Of a stretch of DNA of 64,000 bases, positions 1 through 8,469 are shown piece after piece. The notes under the pieces are model-generated. The model worked only from the letters and a program-made list of their open reading frames with translations. It was not told the DNA's origin and searched no databases. How positions within the stretch are numbered: the first letter of the stretch is position 1; each line of letters begins with the position of its first letter. The translations under genes were made by a program, and so were the position numbers. The stretch comes from Deltaproteobacteria bacterium. Its GTDB lineage: Bacteria > Desulfobacterota > DSM-4660 > Desulfatiglandales > HGW-15. The stretch is from contig JAFDEF010000001.1 of assembly GCA_019310485.1 (NCBI GenBank), positions 77,289-141,288 on the forward strand, in the 5' to 3' direction.

Positions 1-609
1 CTGGGGCCACTTGGATGCGGTGTTATGACGGGTGCCGGTGCGGTCATGAACTCTTTGCGCCCCAAGCCGGGAGCCTCGATTGCCATATTTGGCGTGGGCC
101 CTGTTGGAATGAGCGCGGTTCTGGCTGCCGCCGTTTGTGGTTGTACGACCATCATAGCGGTCGACCTAAACGAAGGACGTCTCGAGAGGGCAAAAGAATT
201 TGGTGCCACCCACACCATCAATGCGAATGAAGTTGACCCGGCTCAAGCCGTCATGGATATTACCGGTAAGGGCGCTGAGTTTAGCCTTGAGTGTGTCGGC
301 AATCCAAAAGTGCTTCGGCAGGCGGTAGATGTTCTACCACGCCTCGGAGTCTGTGGACTTCTTGGGGTTGTGCCTCCTGGAACCGAGGTGGGCCTTGACA
401 TGGACAGGATCATGAACGGTAGGACGGTTCGCGGCATAATCGAAGGTGATGCTATCCCGGATCTCTTTATCCCCAAGCTGATCGAACTTTACAGCCAGGG
501 ACGGTTTCCCTTTGACCGCATGATCACCTTTTATCCATTTGAGGAAATAAACCGGGCGGTAGAAGATATGGAGGAGGGGCGCGTGATCAAGCCCGTTCTC
601 CGATTGTAA
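1..609 (+). CDS. Aryl-alcohol-type zinc-dependent alcohol dehydrogenase, 5' end outside window
   Basis: C-terminal about 200 residues of a medium-chain, NAD(P)-dependent alcohol dehydrogenase. The frame is open from base 1 (LGPLGCGVMTGAGAV), so the catalytic zinc-binding N-terminal domain lies outside the window. The Rossmann motif GVGPVG is followed by an acidic residue (AVDLNEGRL), which suggests NAD preference. The text resembles benzyl/aryl-alcohol dehydrogenases, which oxidise aromatic alcohols to aldehydes. The next gene is an aldehyde:ferredoxin oxidoreductase, so alcohol to aldehyde to acid is a natural inferred sequence. The ORF-track start at 25 is an internal Met. Family is secure; substrate is inferred. 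Confidence 0.85.
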   Translation: MGPLGCGVMTGAGAVMNSLRPKPGASIAIFGVGPVGMSAVLAAAVCGCTTIIAVDLNEGRLERAKEFGATHTINANEVDPAQAVMDITGKGAEFSLECVGNPKVLRQAVDVLPRLGVCGLLGVVPPGTEVGLDMDRIMNGRTVRGIIEGDAIPDLFIPKLIELYSQGRFPFDRMITFYPFEEINRAVEDMEEGRVIKPVLRL

Positions 610-650
610 GTAATGCCGGTGAGATCTACCACCAGTTAGGAGAGATAAGC

Positions 651-2372
651 ATGAAGTTCATAAGAGTAAACATGACTGATAAAAGTATCCGGGTCCAGGA
701 CGTGCCTGAGGAATACTCAGGACTTGGCGGGAGGGGTCTTACATCCATTATGATCAACGCCGAGGTGTCGCCAAAGTGTGATCCTCTGGGTCCGGAAAAC
801 AAGCTTGTTGTTGCCCCGGGCCTTCTAAGTGGTACCCCCCTGCAGAATACCAGTCGAATCTCCATAGGGGCGAAAAGCCCGCTTACAGGGGGAATCAAAG
901 AGAGCAATGCGGGGGGGACCGTAGCGGCTGCCCTGGGTCGTCTGGGTATAACCGGAATAATAATCGAGGGGCAGGCTCAGGAACGCGATCTCAGCATCCT
1001 CAGGGTCGACAAGGAAGGAGAGGCAGGTCTAATCCCGGCCCGGGACTACAAGGGAATGCGGACGTATACCTTTGTGGAGAAGATGATTGAGCTTTACGGA
1101 AAGAAGACTTCAGTGCTCTGCATCGGGCCTGCTGGTGAGTATCGGCTCACCGCCGCCTCTATACAGTCTTCTGACATTGACGGTCACCCTTGCCGGGCCG
1201 CCGCCCGAGGGGGACTGGGCGCGGTCATGGGGGCCAAGGGGCTGAAGGCCCTGATTGTAGATCAGCGAGGCCAGAGCCCGGATCCCATAGCCGATCCAGA
1301 GGTCTTCAAGGAGGCGGCCAGGGCCATTGCCAAAGCCGTAAAAGCGCATCCCGAGCCCGGCCATTTAATGCCCACCCTCGGCACTGCCGCCCTGGTCGCT
1401 CCGCTCAATTCCATGGGGGCCTTTCCCAGTTACAATGCTCGAAAGGGCGTGATGAACGGCTGGGAGCAGATCAGCGGGGAGGCCCTGGCCGAGCTCATCA
1501 AAAAACGAGGTGGAAAAACAACCCATATGGGCTGTGCCCAGTGCATCATCCACTGCTCCAACGTATTTGTGGATACACAGGGGAAGTATGTCACCGGCGC
1601 CCTGGAGTATGAGACCATCTGGGCAATGGGCGGCATGACCGGAATCGCTGATCTGGATACCATTGCGCGGCTGGACTTTCTGTGCGATGACATTGGCGTT
1701 GACACCATGAGCACAGGCGTGGGCGTTGCCGTTGCAATGGATGCCGGATATAAGGAGTTTGAGGATGGCAATGCGGCCATAGAGATGGTGGAGGAGATTG
1801 GCAGAGGCACCGAGTTCGGCAGGATCCTCGGAAACGGTCCTGCTGCGGTGGGCAAATACTTCAACCACCCCCGGGTTCCCGTGGTGAAGGGTCAGGGCAT
1901 TGCCGGTTATGATCCGAGGGCCATGCTGGGAAATGGCGTGACCTTTGCCACCTCACCCATGGGGGCCGATCACACGGCGGGAAACGTCATCGGGTTATGT
2001 CTGCAGGGAAAGCTCGATCCATTGAAAGCAGAAGGAGTGGTTGAGATCTCGAGAAACCTTCAAATCGCCATAGCCGCCTTTGACTGCACGGGGCATTGCT
2101 TTATGGCAACTGTTGCCGTGTTGGATCCCGAAGCCGGTGAGCCTTTTCGGAAGGCGCTCAGCGCCAAATTGGGTACTGAGCTTGGACCTGAGGATTTCCC
2201 TGGCGCCATGGGTGTTCGCGTGTTGAAGGCTGAAAGGGAATTTAATAAGAGGGCAGGTTTTACTAACAAGGATGATCGATTGCCCAAGTTTTTCTACGAA
2301 GAGCCCCTTCCACCCCATAACACGGTCTTTGTCATAAGTGACGAGGAACTCGACACTGTGTTTGATTTCTAA
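651..2372 (+). CDS. aor: Aldehyde:ferredoxin oxidoreductase family protein (tungsten/molybdenum pterin enzyme)
   Basis: 573 residues, near the usual AOR length of about 600. Family enzymes oxidise aldehydes to acids with ferredoxin, or run in reverse, using a bis-pterin tungsten (or Mo) cofactor and one [4Fe-4S] cluster in the cytoplasm. The N-terminal cofactor domain shows GLGGRGL and ISIGAKSPLTGG. Cluster ligands are C295, C298 and C302 (CAQCIIHC), plus C483 in DCTGHC, which matches the D-x-x-G-x-C pattern of characterised AORs. A GGAGA-type RBS sits before ATG 651. It lies between an alcohol dehydrogenase and a MoaD-like gene. It is shorter than the BamB-type benzoyl-CoA reductase subunits of the same superfamily, so aldehyde oxidation is the better guess. 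Confidence 0.93.
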   Translation: MKFIRVNMTDKSIRVQDVPEEYSGLGGRGLTSIMINAEVSPKCDPLGPENKLVVAPGLLSGTPLQNTSRISIGAKSPLTGGIKESNAGGTVAAALGRLGITGIIIEGQAQERDLSILRVDKEGEAGLIPARDYKGMRTYTFVEKMIELYGKKTSVLCIGPAGEYRLTAASIQSSDIDGHPCRAAARGGLGAVMGAKGLKALIVDQRGQSPDPIADPEVFKEAARAIAKAVKAHPEPGHLMPTLGTAALVAPLNSMGAFPSYNARKGVMNGWEQISGEALAELIKKRGGKTTHMGCAQCIIHCSNVFVDTQGKYVTGALEYETIWAMGGMTGIADLDTIARLDFLCDDIGVDTMSTGVGVAVAMDAGYKEFEDGNAAIEMVEEIGRGTEFGRILGNGPAAVGKYFNHPRVPVVKGQGIAGYDPRAMLGNGVTFATSPMGADHTAGNVIGLCLQGKLDPLKAEGVVEISRNLQIAIAAFDCTGHCFMATVAVLDPEAGEPFRKALSAKLGTELGPEDFPGAMGVRVLKAEREFNKRAGFTNKDDRLPKFFYEEPLPPHNTVFVISDEELDTVFDF

Positions 2373-2384
2373 TGGGAATCAAGG

Positions 2385-2624
2385 GTGAAGATAAAAGTTA
2401 AATTATACGGAACTCTTCGACATCGGGTTGCCGGCTACCATAGTCCACAGGGCCTGGAGGTTGAAATCCCAGATGAGGCGACCGCGAAGGATCTCCTCGA
2501 TACCCTGAAAATCCCGGGACATCGAGGTGCAGTTTTTATTATGGAAGGCCGTATCTTAAACGCGGACGATAAACTGCGGCATGGAGCGCTTCTCGACGTT
2601 TTTGAGACCATTCACGGTGGATGA
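2385..2624 (+). CDS. MoaD/ThiS-like sulfur-carrier protein
   Basis: 79-residue beta-grasp protein ending in the diglycine HGG that is thiocarboxylated in MoaD/ThiS sulfur carriers. MoaD donates sulfur to form the dithiolene of molybdopterin. It starts with GTG 13 bases after the AOR stop; no in-frame ATG exists nearby and the RBS (AAGGG) is weak, which suggests translational coupling to AOR. MoaD paralogs next to AOR genes are common, and this copy probably serves the tungstopterin supply of AOR. A ThiS or other sulfur-relay role cannot be excluded from sequence alone. Confidence 0.82.
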   Translation: MKIKVKLYGTLRHRVAGYHSPQGLEVEIPDEATAKDLLDTLKIPGHRGAVFIMEGRILNADDKLRHGALLDVFETIHGG

Positions 2625-2872
2625 CACCTTTGCGCCCACTCGGGCACACGTAGGAGATCAGTTCCCCAGTGCGCGACGGCCACCTCTTGTCGGCACCCGG
2701 GACACGCAGGATTTGTGCAAAGTTTAAGAAAAGGAGGGGATATAAAGGGAAAGAAGGCGAAAAGGTGGAGGTAGTGGGCTAAAGCAGTTTATTTAGGGCG
2801 CTAAGGAGTGATGGTATATCGTCCTAGGACAAAACCCAGAATTATCTTTGGAAAGCCAAGAAGGAGGATAAA

Positions 2873-4099
2873 ATGAAAAGCAAAGTATTGCCAGGAATTT
2901 TGGCTTTCGCAGTAGCAGCGTTATTTATGGTTTCCTCTGCTGAAGCCAAAAGGCGTCCTGCCAAGGATAAAATTGTCATTGGCCAGGCTATCGCCCTCTC
3001 GGGCCCACTTGCGGGTGGTGTTGCCATAGCAGGTGGTCCAATCTACGAGTTGTGGGTCGAGGAGGTCAACAAAAATGGCGGGATATATGTGAAGGAGTAT
3101 GGCAAGAAATTGCCTGTGGTGCTGAAAAGATATGACGACAAAAGCGACATAGGCACGATGACGAACCTGTTGGAAAAACTCATTCTAAACGACAAGGTCG
3201 ACTTTGTCTTCCCCCCATGGGGCACGGCCTGGCTATATGCTGCTGCGCAGATAGCCAACAAGTACCATTACATATTGATCGGTGGCCCAGGCGGGGCTTT
3301 GAAACTCAAAGAGCTTAAGCTACCCTATTTCTTTCAGGTTTTGAATTTTTCCGAAACACAGGCTCCCGGTCTTGCCGGCATTTTCAAGGAAGTTGGTGTC
3401 AAGTCGGTGGCGGTGATCTACCGGGGAGATCTCCACGGCGTAGAGTATGGCGATGCCATGGTTCCTTACTTCAAAAAGAAAGGAATAGAGGTCAAAATGA
3501 AGAAAAGCTATCCTCCTGGGATTAAAGACTTGTCGCCACTCTTGAAGGAGGCCAAATCGCTTGGTGTTGATGCCTTTTGTGCTGCTTCATATCCTGATGG
3601 GGGGATGCTTCTGACCGGCCAGTCGATCGAGCTGGGCATCAACTTCAACGCTTTCTTCATTACCGTAACGCCTTTTTCCCCCAACCTTTACAGAGACACC
3701 TTTGGTGTGGATGTGGTAGAAGGCGTAATGGGTGGCGGTGCTTGGAATGCGAAGAGTTCTCCCGGAGCCAAGGAGCTCGTTGACAAATACGTGTCACGCT
3801 TTGGTGTGGAGCCCGACTACTGGGGGGCCTTGTATTATTGGTCATCGCTGCAACATTTCCAGCAGGCCATCGAAAAGGCGGGCACCTTAGACCAAAAAAA
3901 GATAAGAGACGTAATGGCAACATCAACGTTCCAAACGGCTCTGGGGCCATTCTGGTACGATAAGAACCGATACTTTGTAAATCATCCAGGTGAAATTGGT
4001 CAATGGCAAAAAGGTGTGTTTGAGGTTATAGACCCTGGGGAGAAGCGTACCGCGCCCCCTCTATATCCCAAGCCGCCGTGGCCTAAAAAGAAAAAATAG
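2873..4099 (+). CDS. Liv-type ABC transporter periplasmic substrate-binding protein
   Basis: 408 residues with an N-terminal signal peptide (hydrophobic LAFAVAALFMVSS, predicted cleavage after AEA), then a type I periplasmic binding fold starting IVIGQAIALSGPLAGG, typical of the branched-chain amino acid binding family. Strong RBS AAGGAGG seven bases before ATG. It precedes livHMGF-like genes. In anaerobic degraders such Liv-like systems often take up aromatic or other carboxylates. The adjacent alcohol dehydrogenase, AOR and CoA enzymes favour that over leucine uptake, but the ligand cannot be read from sequence. The tail is Pro/Lys-rich (PPLYPKPPWPKKKK). Confidence 0.9.
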   Translation: MKSKVLPGILAFAVAALFMVSSAEAKRRPAKDKIVIGQAIALSGPLAGGVAIAGGPIYELWVEEVNKNGGIYVKEYGKKLPVVLKRYDDKSDIGTMTNLLEKLILNDKVDFVFPPWGTAWLYAAAQIANKYHYILIGGPGGALKLKELKLPYFFQVLNFSETQAPGLAGIFKEVGVKSVAVIYRGDLHGVEYGDAMVPYFKKKGIEVKMKKSYPPGIKDLSPLLKEAKSLGVDAFCAASYPDGGMLLTGQSIELGINFNAFFITVTPFSPNLYRDTFGVDVVEGVMGGGAWNAKSSPGAKELVDKYVSRFGVEPDYWGALYYWSSLQHFQQAIEKAGTLDQKKIRDVMATSTFQTALGPFWYDKNRYFVNHPGEIGQWQKGVFEVIDPGEKRTAPPLYPKPPWPKKKK

Positions 4100-4244
4100 G
4101 CTTGCTTACAAAGCATACTAGCCAGGCTGCCTCAAAGGGCGCGGATACAACAATTCTTGAGGGTGGTTATTTCTTCCACAGGAGTTGTTCCGTGCCTTTT
4201 GACCAGCCACCAGAGCCAGTTGATAAAACCGGGAAGTCATCTCA

Positions 4245-5114
4245 ATGATTGTTAGAGTCCTGGACATAGGGATTGCCGGACTACTGCTGGGCGGAATCTA
4301 CGCATTGATTGCCGTGGGCCTTACTCTGCAGTACGGCGTCGCGCGGGTGTTGAATATAGCTCACGGCGAGTTTATCATGATCGGAGCTTTCATCACCTGG
4401 TCGCTGTATATCATCTTTGGAATTAACCCCTTGCTTTCTCTGGCTATTTGCGGCCCTGCCATATTCACGATTGGCTTTCTGCTTTATAGAACCTTATTCA
4501 GACGCCTTAGAATCTCGTCAGCATCACCAGCCGCCTTTGAGGGAAGCTCAATGTTAGCCTGTTTCGGTCTTCTTTTCATCATTCAAAATCTTGCCATATT
4601 AATATGGGGCGCTGACATAAAGGGATACTCCTATTTGGCCTTTCCGATAAGGTTCTGGGGGCAGACATTTGCAGCCAATCGCTTGATAACCCTCGGATTT
4701 GCACTGGCCATAGGTTTAATCTTCTATTTCTTTTTAACCTGGAGCCGCCTGGGGAAAGCCATTAGGGCAGCTGCACAAGACGCAGCGGCCGCTGAACTGA
4801 TGGGGATAAACATAGATCAGGTGCTTGCCTTATGCTTTGGCTTTGGGGCTTTGATGGCAGGCCTTGGAGGCACCCTTCTAAGTATGTCTTACAAGATTCA
4901 ACCAACGATGGGACTAGAATACACCGTAATCGCGCTGATCGTTATCGTCCTTGGGGGATTGGGAAGCATCCCCGGCAGTTTCATAGGTGGCCTTTTGCTT
5001 GGTCTTGTTGGCAGCATAGTAACCTACATACAGCCAGGTTTATCACTGGTGGCTTATTATCTTCTCTTTATGCTTCTGCTCCTGGCAAAGCCAACAGGGA
5101 TTTTGGGAAAATAG
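4245..5114 (+). CDS. livH: Liv-type ABC transporter permease (LivH)
   Basis: 289-residue integral membrane protein with about eight hydrophobic segments. It has the LivH hallmarks GGIYALIAVGLTLQYGVARVLN near the N terminus and RAAAQDAAAAELMGIN in the cytoplasmic loop that contacts the ATPases. It forms the transmembrane pore with LivM. A GGGAAG RBS precedes ATG 4245. A 145-bp spacer separates it from the binding-protein gene and only four bases separate it from livM, so translation of the permease pair is probably coupled. Confidence 0.92.
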   Translation: MIVRVLDIGIAGLLLGGIYALIAVGLTLQYGVARVLNIAHGEFIMIGAFITWSLYIIFGINPLLSLAICGPAIFTIGFLLYRTLFRRLRISSASPAAFEGSSMLACFGLLFIIQNLAILIWGADIKGYSYLAFPIRFWGQTFAANRLITLGFALAIGLIFYFFLTWSRLGKAIRAAAQDAAAAELMGINIDQVLALCFGFGALMAGLGGTLLSMSYKIQPTMGLEYTVIALIVIVLGGLGSIPGSFIGGLLLGLVGSIVTYIQPGLSLVAYYLLFMLLLLAKPTGILGK

Positions 5115-5118
5115 GTAA

Positions 5119-6069
5119 ATGGATATTGCTAGAGTTATATCGAAAAGATCCTCTGCGCTATGGGCACCATTTCTGATCCTAATCCTGTTAGCTTCTTTGC
5201 CTCTCTGTGCCCCGCAGTATACAATCATATTACTAACCACTATTTTCATGTACATTGTCATCACGGTGAGCTGGACCATGTTCTCCGGCCCTACCGGTTA
5301 CATTTCGCTGGCACCTGCGGCATTCTTCGGGGTAGGCGTATATACCTCGGCTCTCTTAGGGCTTGTATTACCTTTGCCTGCAATTATCGGTATCGGCGGT
5401 CTCGCCAGTTTTTGTCTTGCCCTTTTTGTTGGCGCCTTGACATTGAGGTTGAGGGGCACCTATTTTGTTATGTTCACTTTCGGACTCGTCGAGCTTCTCT
5501 TGCATTTTGTACTTTGGTGGGAAGTGAACATAACGGGCACCACCGGGCGGGTCGTTCCCACCGTGAATAACACGAAAGTGTTTTACTTCATGCTAATTAT
5601 TTTTGTCATACTGATGTTTGCTCTTTACACTATTAGAGGTTCCAGATTCGGATTGGCCTTAGAGGCTATCGGTCAAAATGAAGATGCAGCGGCCCACACA
5701 GGTGTAAATGTAACCATGGTAAAAGTCATCACTTTCGCAATCAGCGCTTTTTTCATGGGGGCAGCCGGGGCTCTTATGGCGACAAGATGGACGTATATTG
5801 ACCCAAAGATTGCCTTTAATCCTCTCCTTTCTTTTATGCCGGTTTTGATGGCCATCTTTGGTGGAATGGGGCAGCTCTACGGCCCCATAATAGGTGCAGC
5901 GATCTTTGCCTACCTGGAAGAATTCTTGATAACCAGATTTCCCTATTACTATATGCTCATTTTCGGCACCATAATGGTAATAGCCATTGTATACATGCCG
6001 GAGGGCCTTGTTGGGTTAATAAGGAGGCTATTGAAGAGCTCCACTGAGGGAAGACATGCCCGTACTTGA
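5119..6069 (+). CDS. livM: Liv-type ABC transporter permease (LivM)
   Basis: 316 residues, very hydrophobic, with the LivM signatures GPTGYISLAPAAFFGVG and LRLRGTYFVMFTFG and the loop EAIGQNEDAAAHTGVNV that docks the ATPase. Second pore subunit of the importer. It starts four bases after livH and its 3' end overlaps livG by 14 bases, so the cluster is tightly coupled. No unusual features. Confidence 0.92.
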   Translation: MDIARVISKRSSALWAPFLILILLASLPLCAPQYTIILLTTIFMYIVITVSWTMFSGPTGYISLAPAAFFGVGVYTSALLGLVLPLPAIIGIGGLASFCLALFVGALTLRLRGTYFVMFTFGLVELLLHFVLWWEVNITGTTGRVVPTVNNTKVFYFMLIIFVILMFALYTIRGSRFGLALEAIGQNEDAAAHTGVNVTMVKVITFAISAFFMGAAGALMATRWTYIDPKIAFNPLLSFMPVLMAIFGGMGQLYGPIIGAAIFAYLEEFLITRFPYYYMLIFGTIMVIAIVYMPEGLVGLIRRLLKSSTEGRHART

Positions 6070-6793
6070 AGGAAAAGGACTGACCAAATACTTTGGAGGC
6101 CTAGTTGCTGTCTCCAACGTGGATTTGCATGTGGATGAGGGCGAAATCGTAGGGCTTATAGGCCCCAATGGAGCTGGCAAGACAACCCTTTTCAATCTGA
6201 TCTCCGGGGCGCTGCCATTGAGATCGGGGACGATATTGTTCAAGGGGCAAAAGATCAGTGGCTTGAAGCCCTATGAAATCTGCAGAAGAGGAGTGGCAAG
6301 GACATTTCAATCGATTAAAGTCTTCCCTGACATGTCGGCTCTTCAGAATGTATTACTGGGCTCTTATTTTGGTGTTTCACCGGGTATGTCATCAATGGAG
6401 GCCCTGAGAGAAGCCAAAGAAATATTAGAGTTTATGGGGTTATCGGCATCGAGTGCGACTCGTGCCAGAGACCTTACACTAGCGAGTCAGAAGCGGCTTG
6501 AAGTGGCCAGAGCGCTGGCAACCAAGCCGCAACTTCTATTAATTGACGAAATGATGGCTGGGTTAAACCCTACTGAGGTAGCCCAGGCCATTGAACTGGT
6601 AAGCAGCATTCGGAAGAACGGGATCACCATTATTATGATTGAGCACGTAATGAAAGCAATTATGAACGTGTGTGAACGCATTATCGTACTGCATCACGGA
6701 CAAAAAATTGCGGAAGGAACCCCTCAGGAGATTGTCTCCAGTGAAACAGTTATCAAGGTATATTTAGGAGAGAGGGCGCGTGCTGCAAGTTAG
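6056..6793 (+). CDS. livG: Liv-type ABC transporter ATP-binding protein (LivG)
   Basis: 245-residue ABC ATPase with Walker A GPNGAGKTT, Walker B LLLIDE and H-loop IEHVM. The Q-loop region ARTFQSIKVFPDMS is typical of LivG. The ABC signature is degenerate (LTLASQKRLEVARAL where LSxGQ would be expected), a looser signature than in most LivG proteins. One composite site may therefore be weak, with the partner LivF carrying the canonical LSGGEQ. It overlaps livM and livF by 14 bases each. RBS GAGGGA before ATG 6056. Confidence 0.92.
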   Translation: MPVLEGKGLTKYFGGLVAVSNVDLHVDEGEIVGLIGPNGAGKTTLFNLISGALPLRSGTILFKGQKISGLKPYEICRRGVARTFQSIKVFPDMSALQNVLLGSYFGVSPGMSSMEALREAKEILEFMGLSASSATRARDLTLASQKRLEVARALATKPQLLLIDEMMAGLNPTEVAQAIELVSSIRKNGITIIMIEHVMKAIMNVCERIIVLHHGQKIAEGTPQEIVSSETVIKVYLGERARAAS

Positions 6794-7484
6794 CGACATC
6801 GACACTTATTATGGCAATATTCAGGCACTATGGGGCGTTTCTTTACGGATCGATGAAGCGGAAATAGTGGCCCTAGTTGGTGCCAATGGAGCGGGTAAAA
6901 CCACTCTTCTCAATACTGTGTCCGGCTTGCTGCACCCGGCCTCAGGGCGTATCGAGTTCTGCGGCAAAAGAATTGACGGCATGGCAGCCTACGCCATCGT
7001 GCAATTAGGTATGTCTCATATACCCGAAGGGAGGAGGCTTTTCCCTGACATGTCCACTCGTGAAAATCTACAGTTGGGAGCATACCCTAGGCGTCTATGG
7101 AAACATAAGGAAAAAACTCTTGAGGAGGTCTACAAAATATTTCCCATATTGAAAGAAAAAGAAAGCCAATTAGCCAGGACATTAAGCGGTGGCGAACAGC
7201 AAATGGTGGCTATCGGTCGCGGCTTAATGTCCATGCCCAGATTATGCATTATCGACGAGCCGTCATCCGGACTCGCACCCGTAGTGGTAGATGAAATCTT
7301 CCAAATAATATTGAGGCTCCGTAACGAGGACATTGGCATTTTTCTGGTTGAGCAAAATGTCCAACAGACCTTGGAGATAGCGGATCGGGCATACGTGCTG
7401 GAAAATGGGCGCATTACCTTGGGAGGAGAAAGTAAAGAGCTTCTACAGCAGGAAGTAATAAGGAAGGCATACTTGGGTCTCTGA
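6780..7484 (+). CDS. livF: Liv-type ABC transporter ATP-binding protein (LivF)
   Basis: 234-residue ABC ATPase with Walker A GANGAGKTT, signature LSGGEQQMVAIGRGL, Walker B LCIIDEPSSGL and H-loop VEQNV. The segment HIPEGRRLFPDMSTRENL is diagnostic of LivF. The start is GTG at 6780, inside livG, with GGAGAGAGG serving as RBS. It is the last gene of the importer. The intact signature fits it being the catalytically stronger half of the LivG/LivF pair. Confidence 0.93.
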   Translation: MLQVSDIDTYYGNIQALWGVSLRIDEAEIVALVGANGAGKTTLLNTVSGLLHPASGRIEFCGKRIDGMAAYAIVQLGMSHIPEGRRLFPDMSTRENLQLGAYPRRLWKHKEKTLEEVYKIFPILKEKESQLARTLSGGEQQMVAIGRGLMSMPRLCIIDEPSSGLAPVVVDEIFQIILRLRNEDIGIFLVEQNVQQTLEIADRAYVLENGRITLGGESKELLQQEVIRKAYLGL

Positions 7485-7598
7485 GCAAGCGCCCGATGAG
7501 CGATAAAAGACGGTGCAATCCGCAGTGAGCAATCCAATTCAGGAACCGAAAGATACGGTGAGAAACATACTTTATTGCAGAAAGGGAGCAGGGAAGCT

Positions 7599-8228
7599 AT
7601 GACAGACTACGAAGCCCTGAGAAGAAGGGTAGAGGAACTAGAGCAAAGAACGTGGGATACTCAGGCAATAAAGGACAGAGTGGACAAACTGGCAGAAGAA
7701 GGAATCCCCAAAAAGATACTCAAGCGGGAGGAAGTCGTCTCCAACAAGAAGCAAATCCTGGATCGCGTTCAGCGAAGAGCTGAAGAGTATAACTTTATTT
7801 TGAAAAACTGTGCTCAGGGTACGGCGCTCGCCTTAATGGAAGAATTCGGGCTCGGCAATATGGAGATCATCAAGGCTTTGACGCCATTCCCCGGCATTGG
7901 GGGAACCGGCGAGATGTGTGGGGGCGTTACCGGCTCGCTAATTACCTTTGGCCTTTATTTTGGCAGCAATGATGCCCTGGACTCGGAATCACACGCACCT
8001 GTCATAATGAGAGCTCAGAAGTTCATGGCTCTTTTTGAAGACGAACTGGGCCACTTACTCTGCTCTGAGATACAGGAGCACGTTATATTTGGAAGAAACA
8101 TGGACCCTGGTGGCGGCGAGGAAAAGATGAAGGCCTTTGCCCAAGCAAAAGGTTTCGAGAAGTGCGGATTAGCTCCAGGTATCGGTGCAAGGCTTTCTGC
8201 TGAATTCATTATCAGCAGCATGGCCTAA
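7599..8228 (+). CDS. C_GCAxxG_C_C family redox-active protein
   Basis: About 209 residues from ATG 7599; the ORF-track TTG at 7575 is less likely because the RBS-like AAAGGGAGCAGGG lies just before 7599. A charged, probably coiled-coil N terminus (residues 1-60) precedes a domain with spaced cysteines: NCAQGTALAL, GGTGEMCGGVTG and LLCSEI. This matches the C_GCAxxG_C_C family, small proteins of anaerobes thought to bind a metal centre or undergo thiol redox chemistry. It sits between the importer and a molybdopterin oxidoreductase, which suggests an accessory electron-transfer or maturation role. Function is not established. Confidence 0.8.
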   Translation: MTDYEALRRRVEELEQRTWDTQAIKDRVDKLAEEGIPKKILKREEVVSNKKQILDRVQRRAEEYNFILKNCAQGTALALMEEFGLGNMEIIKALTPFPGIGGTGEMCGGVTGSLITFGLYFGSNDALDSESHAPVIMRAQKFMALFEDELGHLLCSEIQEHVIFGRNMDPGGGEEKMKAFAQAKGFEKCGLAPGIGARLSAEFIISSMA

Positions 8229-8469
8229 AGCAACCTTAACAGCGCCTTTGTTCTTGTGACGGAATATTCCCACGCACAAGAGTTTACTCCAGCAGGGCTT
8301 TCTGTTCCGCCGAGAAATCCCCCGGAAAAGCACCTGACAAGAAAGGGACACACGCTTTATTTTCTGGCCTCAGTCAGGGTTACAGAGAGCTTTAGTAACA
8401 CAGGATTTATTCTTTATCTATTGCAAGAGTAAAAGCAGTATTTTCTACTTTTGGGGCGGGGAAGAATTG

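Noticed and set aside
25-609. ORF-track start at base 25 as a real start
   Set aside because: The frame is open to base 1 and encodes conserved alcohol dehydrogenase sequence before that Met.
651-2372. BamB-type benzoyl-CoA reductase subunit
   Set aside because: Length and N-terminal motif are of the ordinary AOR type, and no bamC-I genes are adjacent.
2625-2872. Moco or other riboswitch before the binding-protein gene
   Set aside because: No conserved aptamer pattern could be recognised; the gap only shows a strong RBS at its end.
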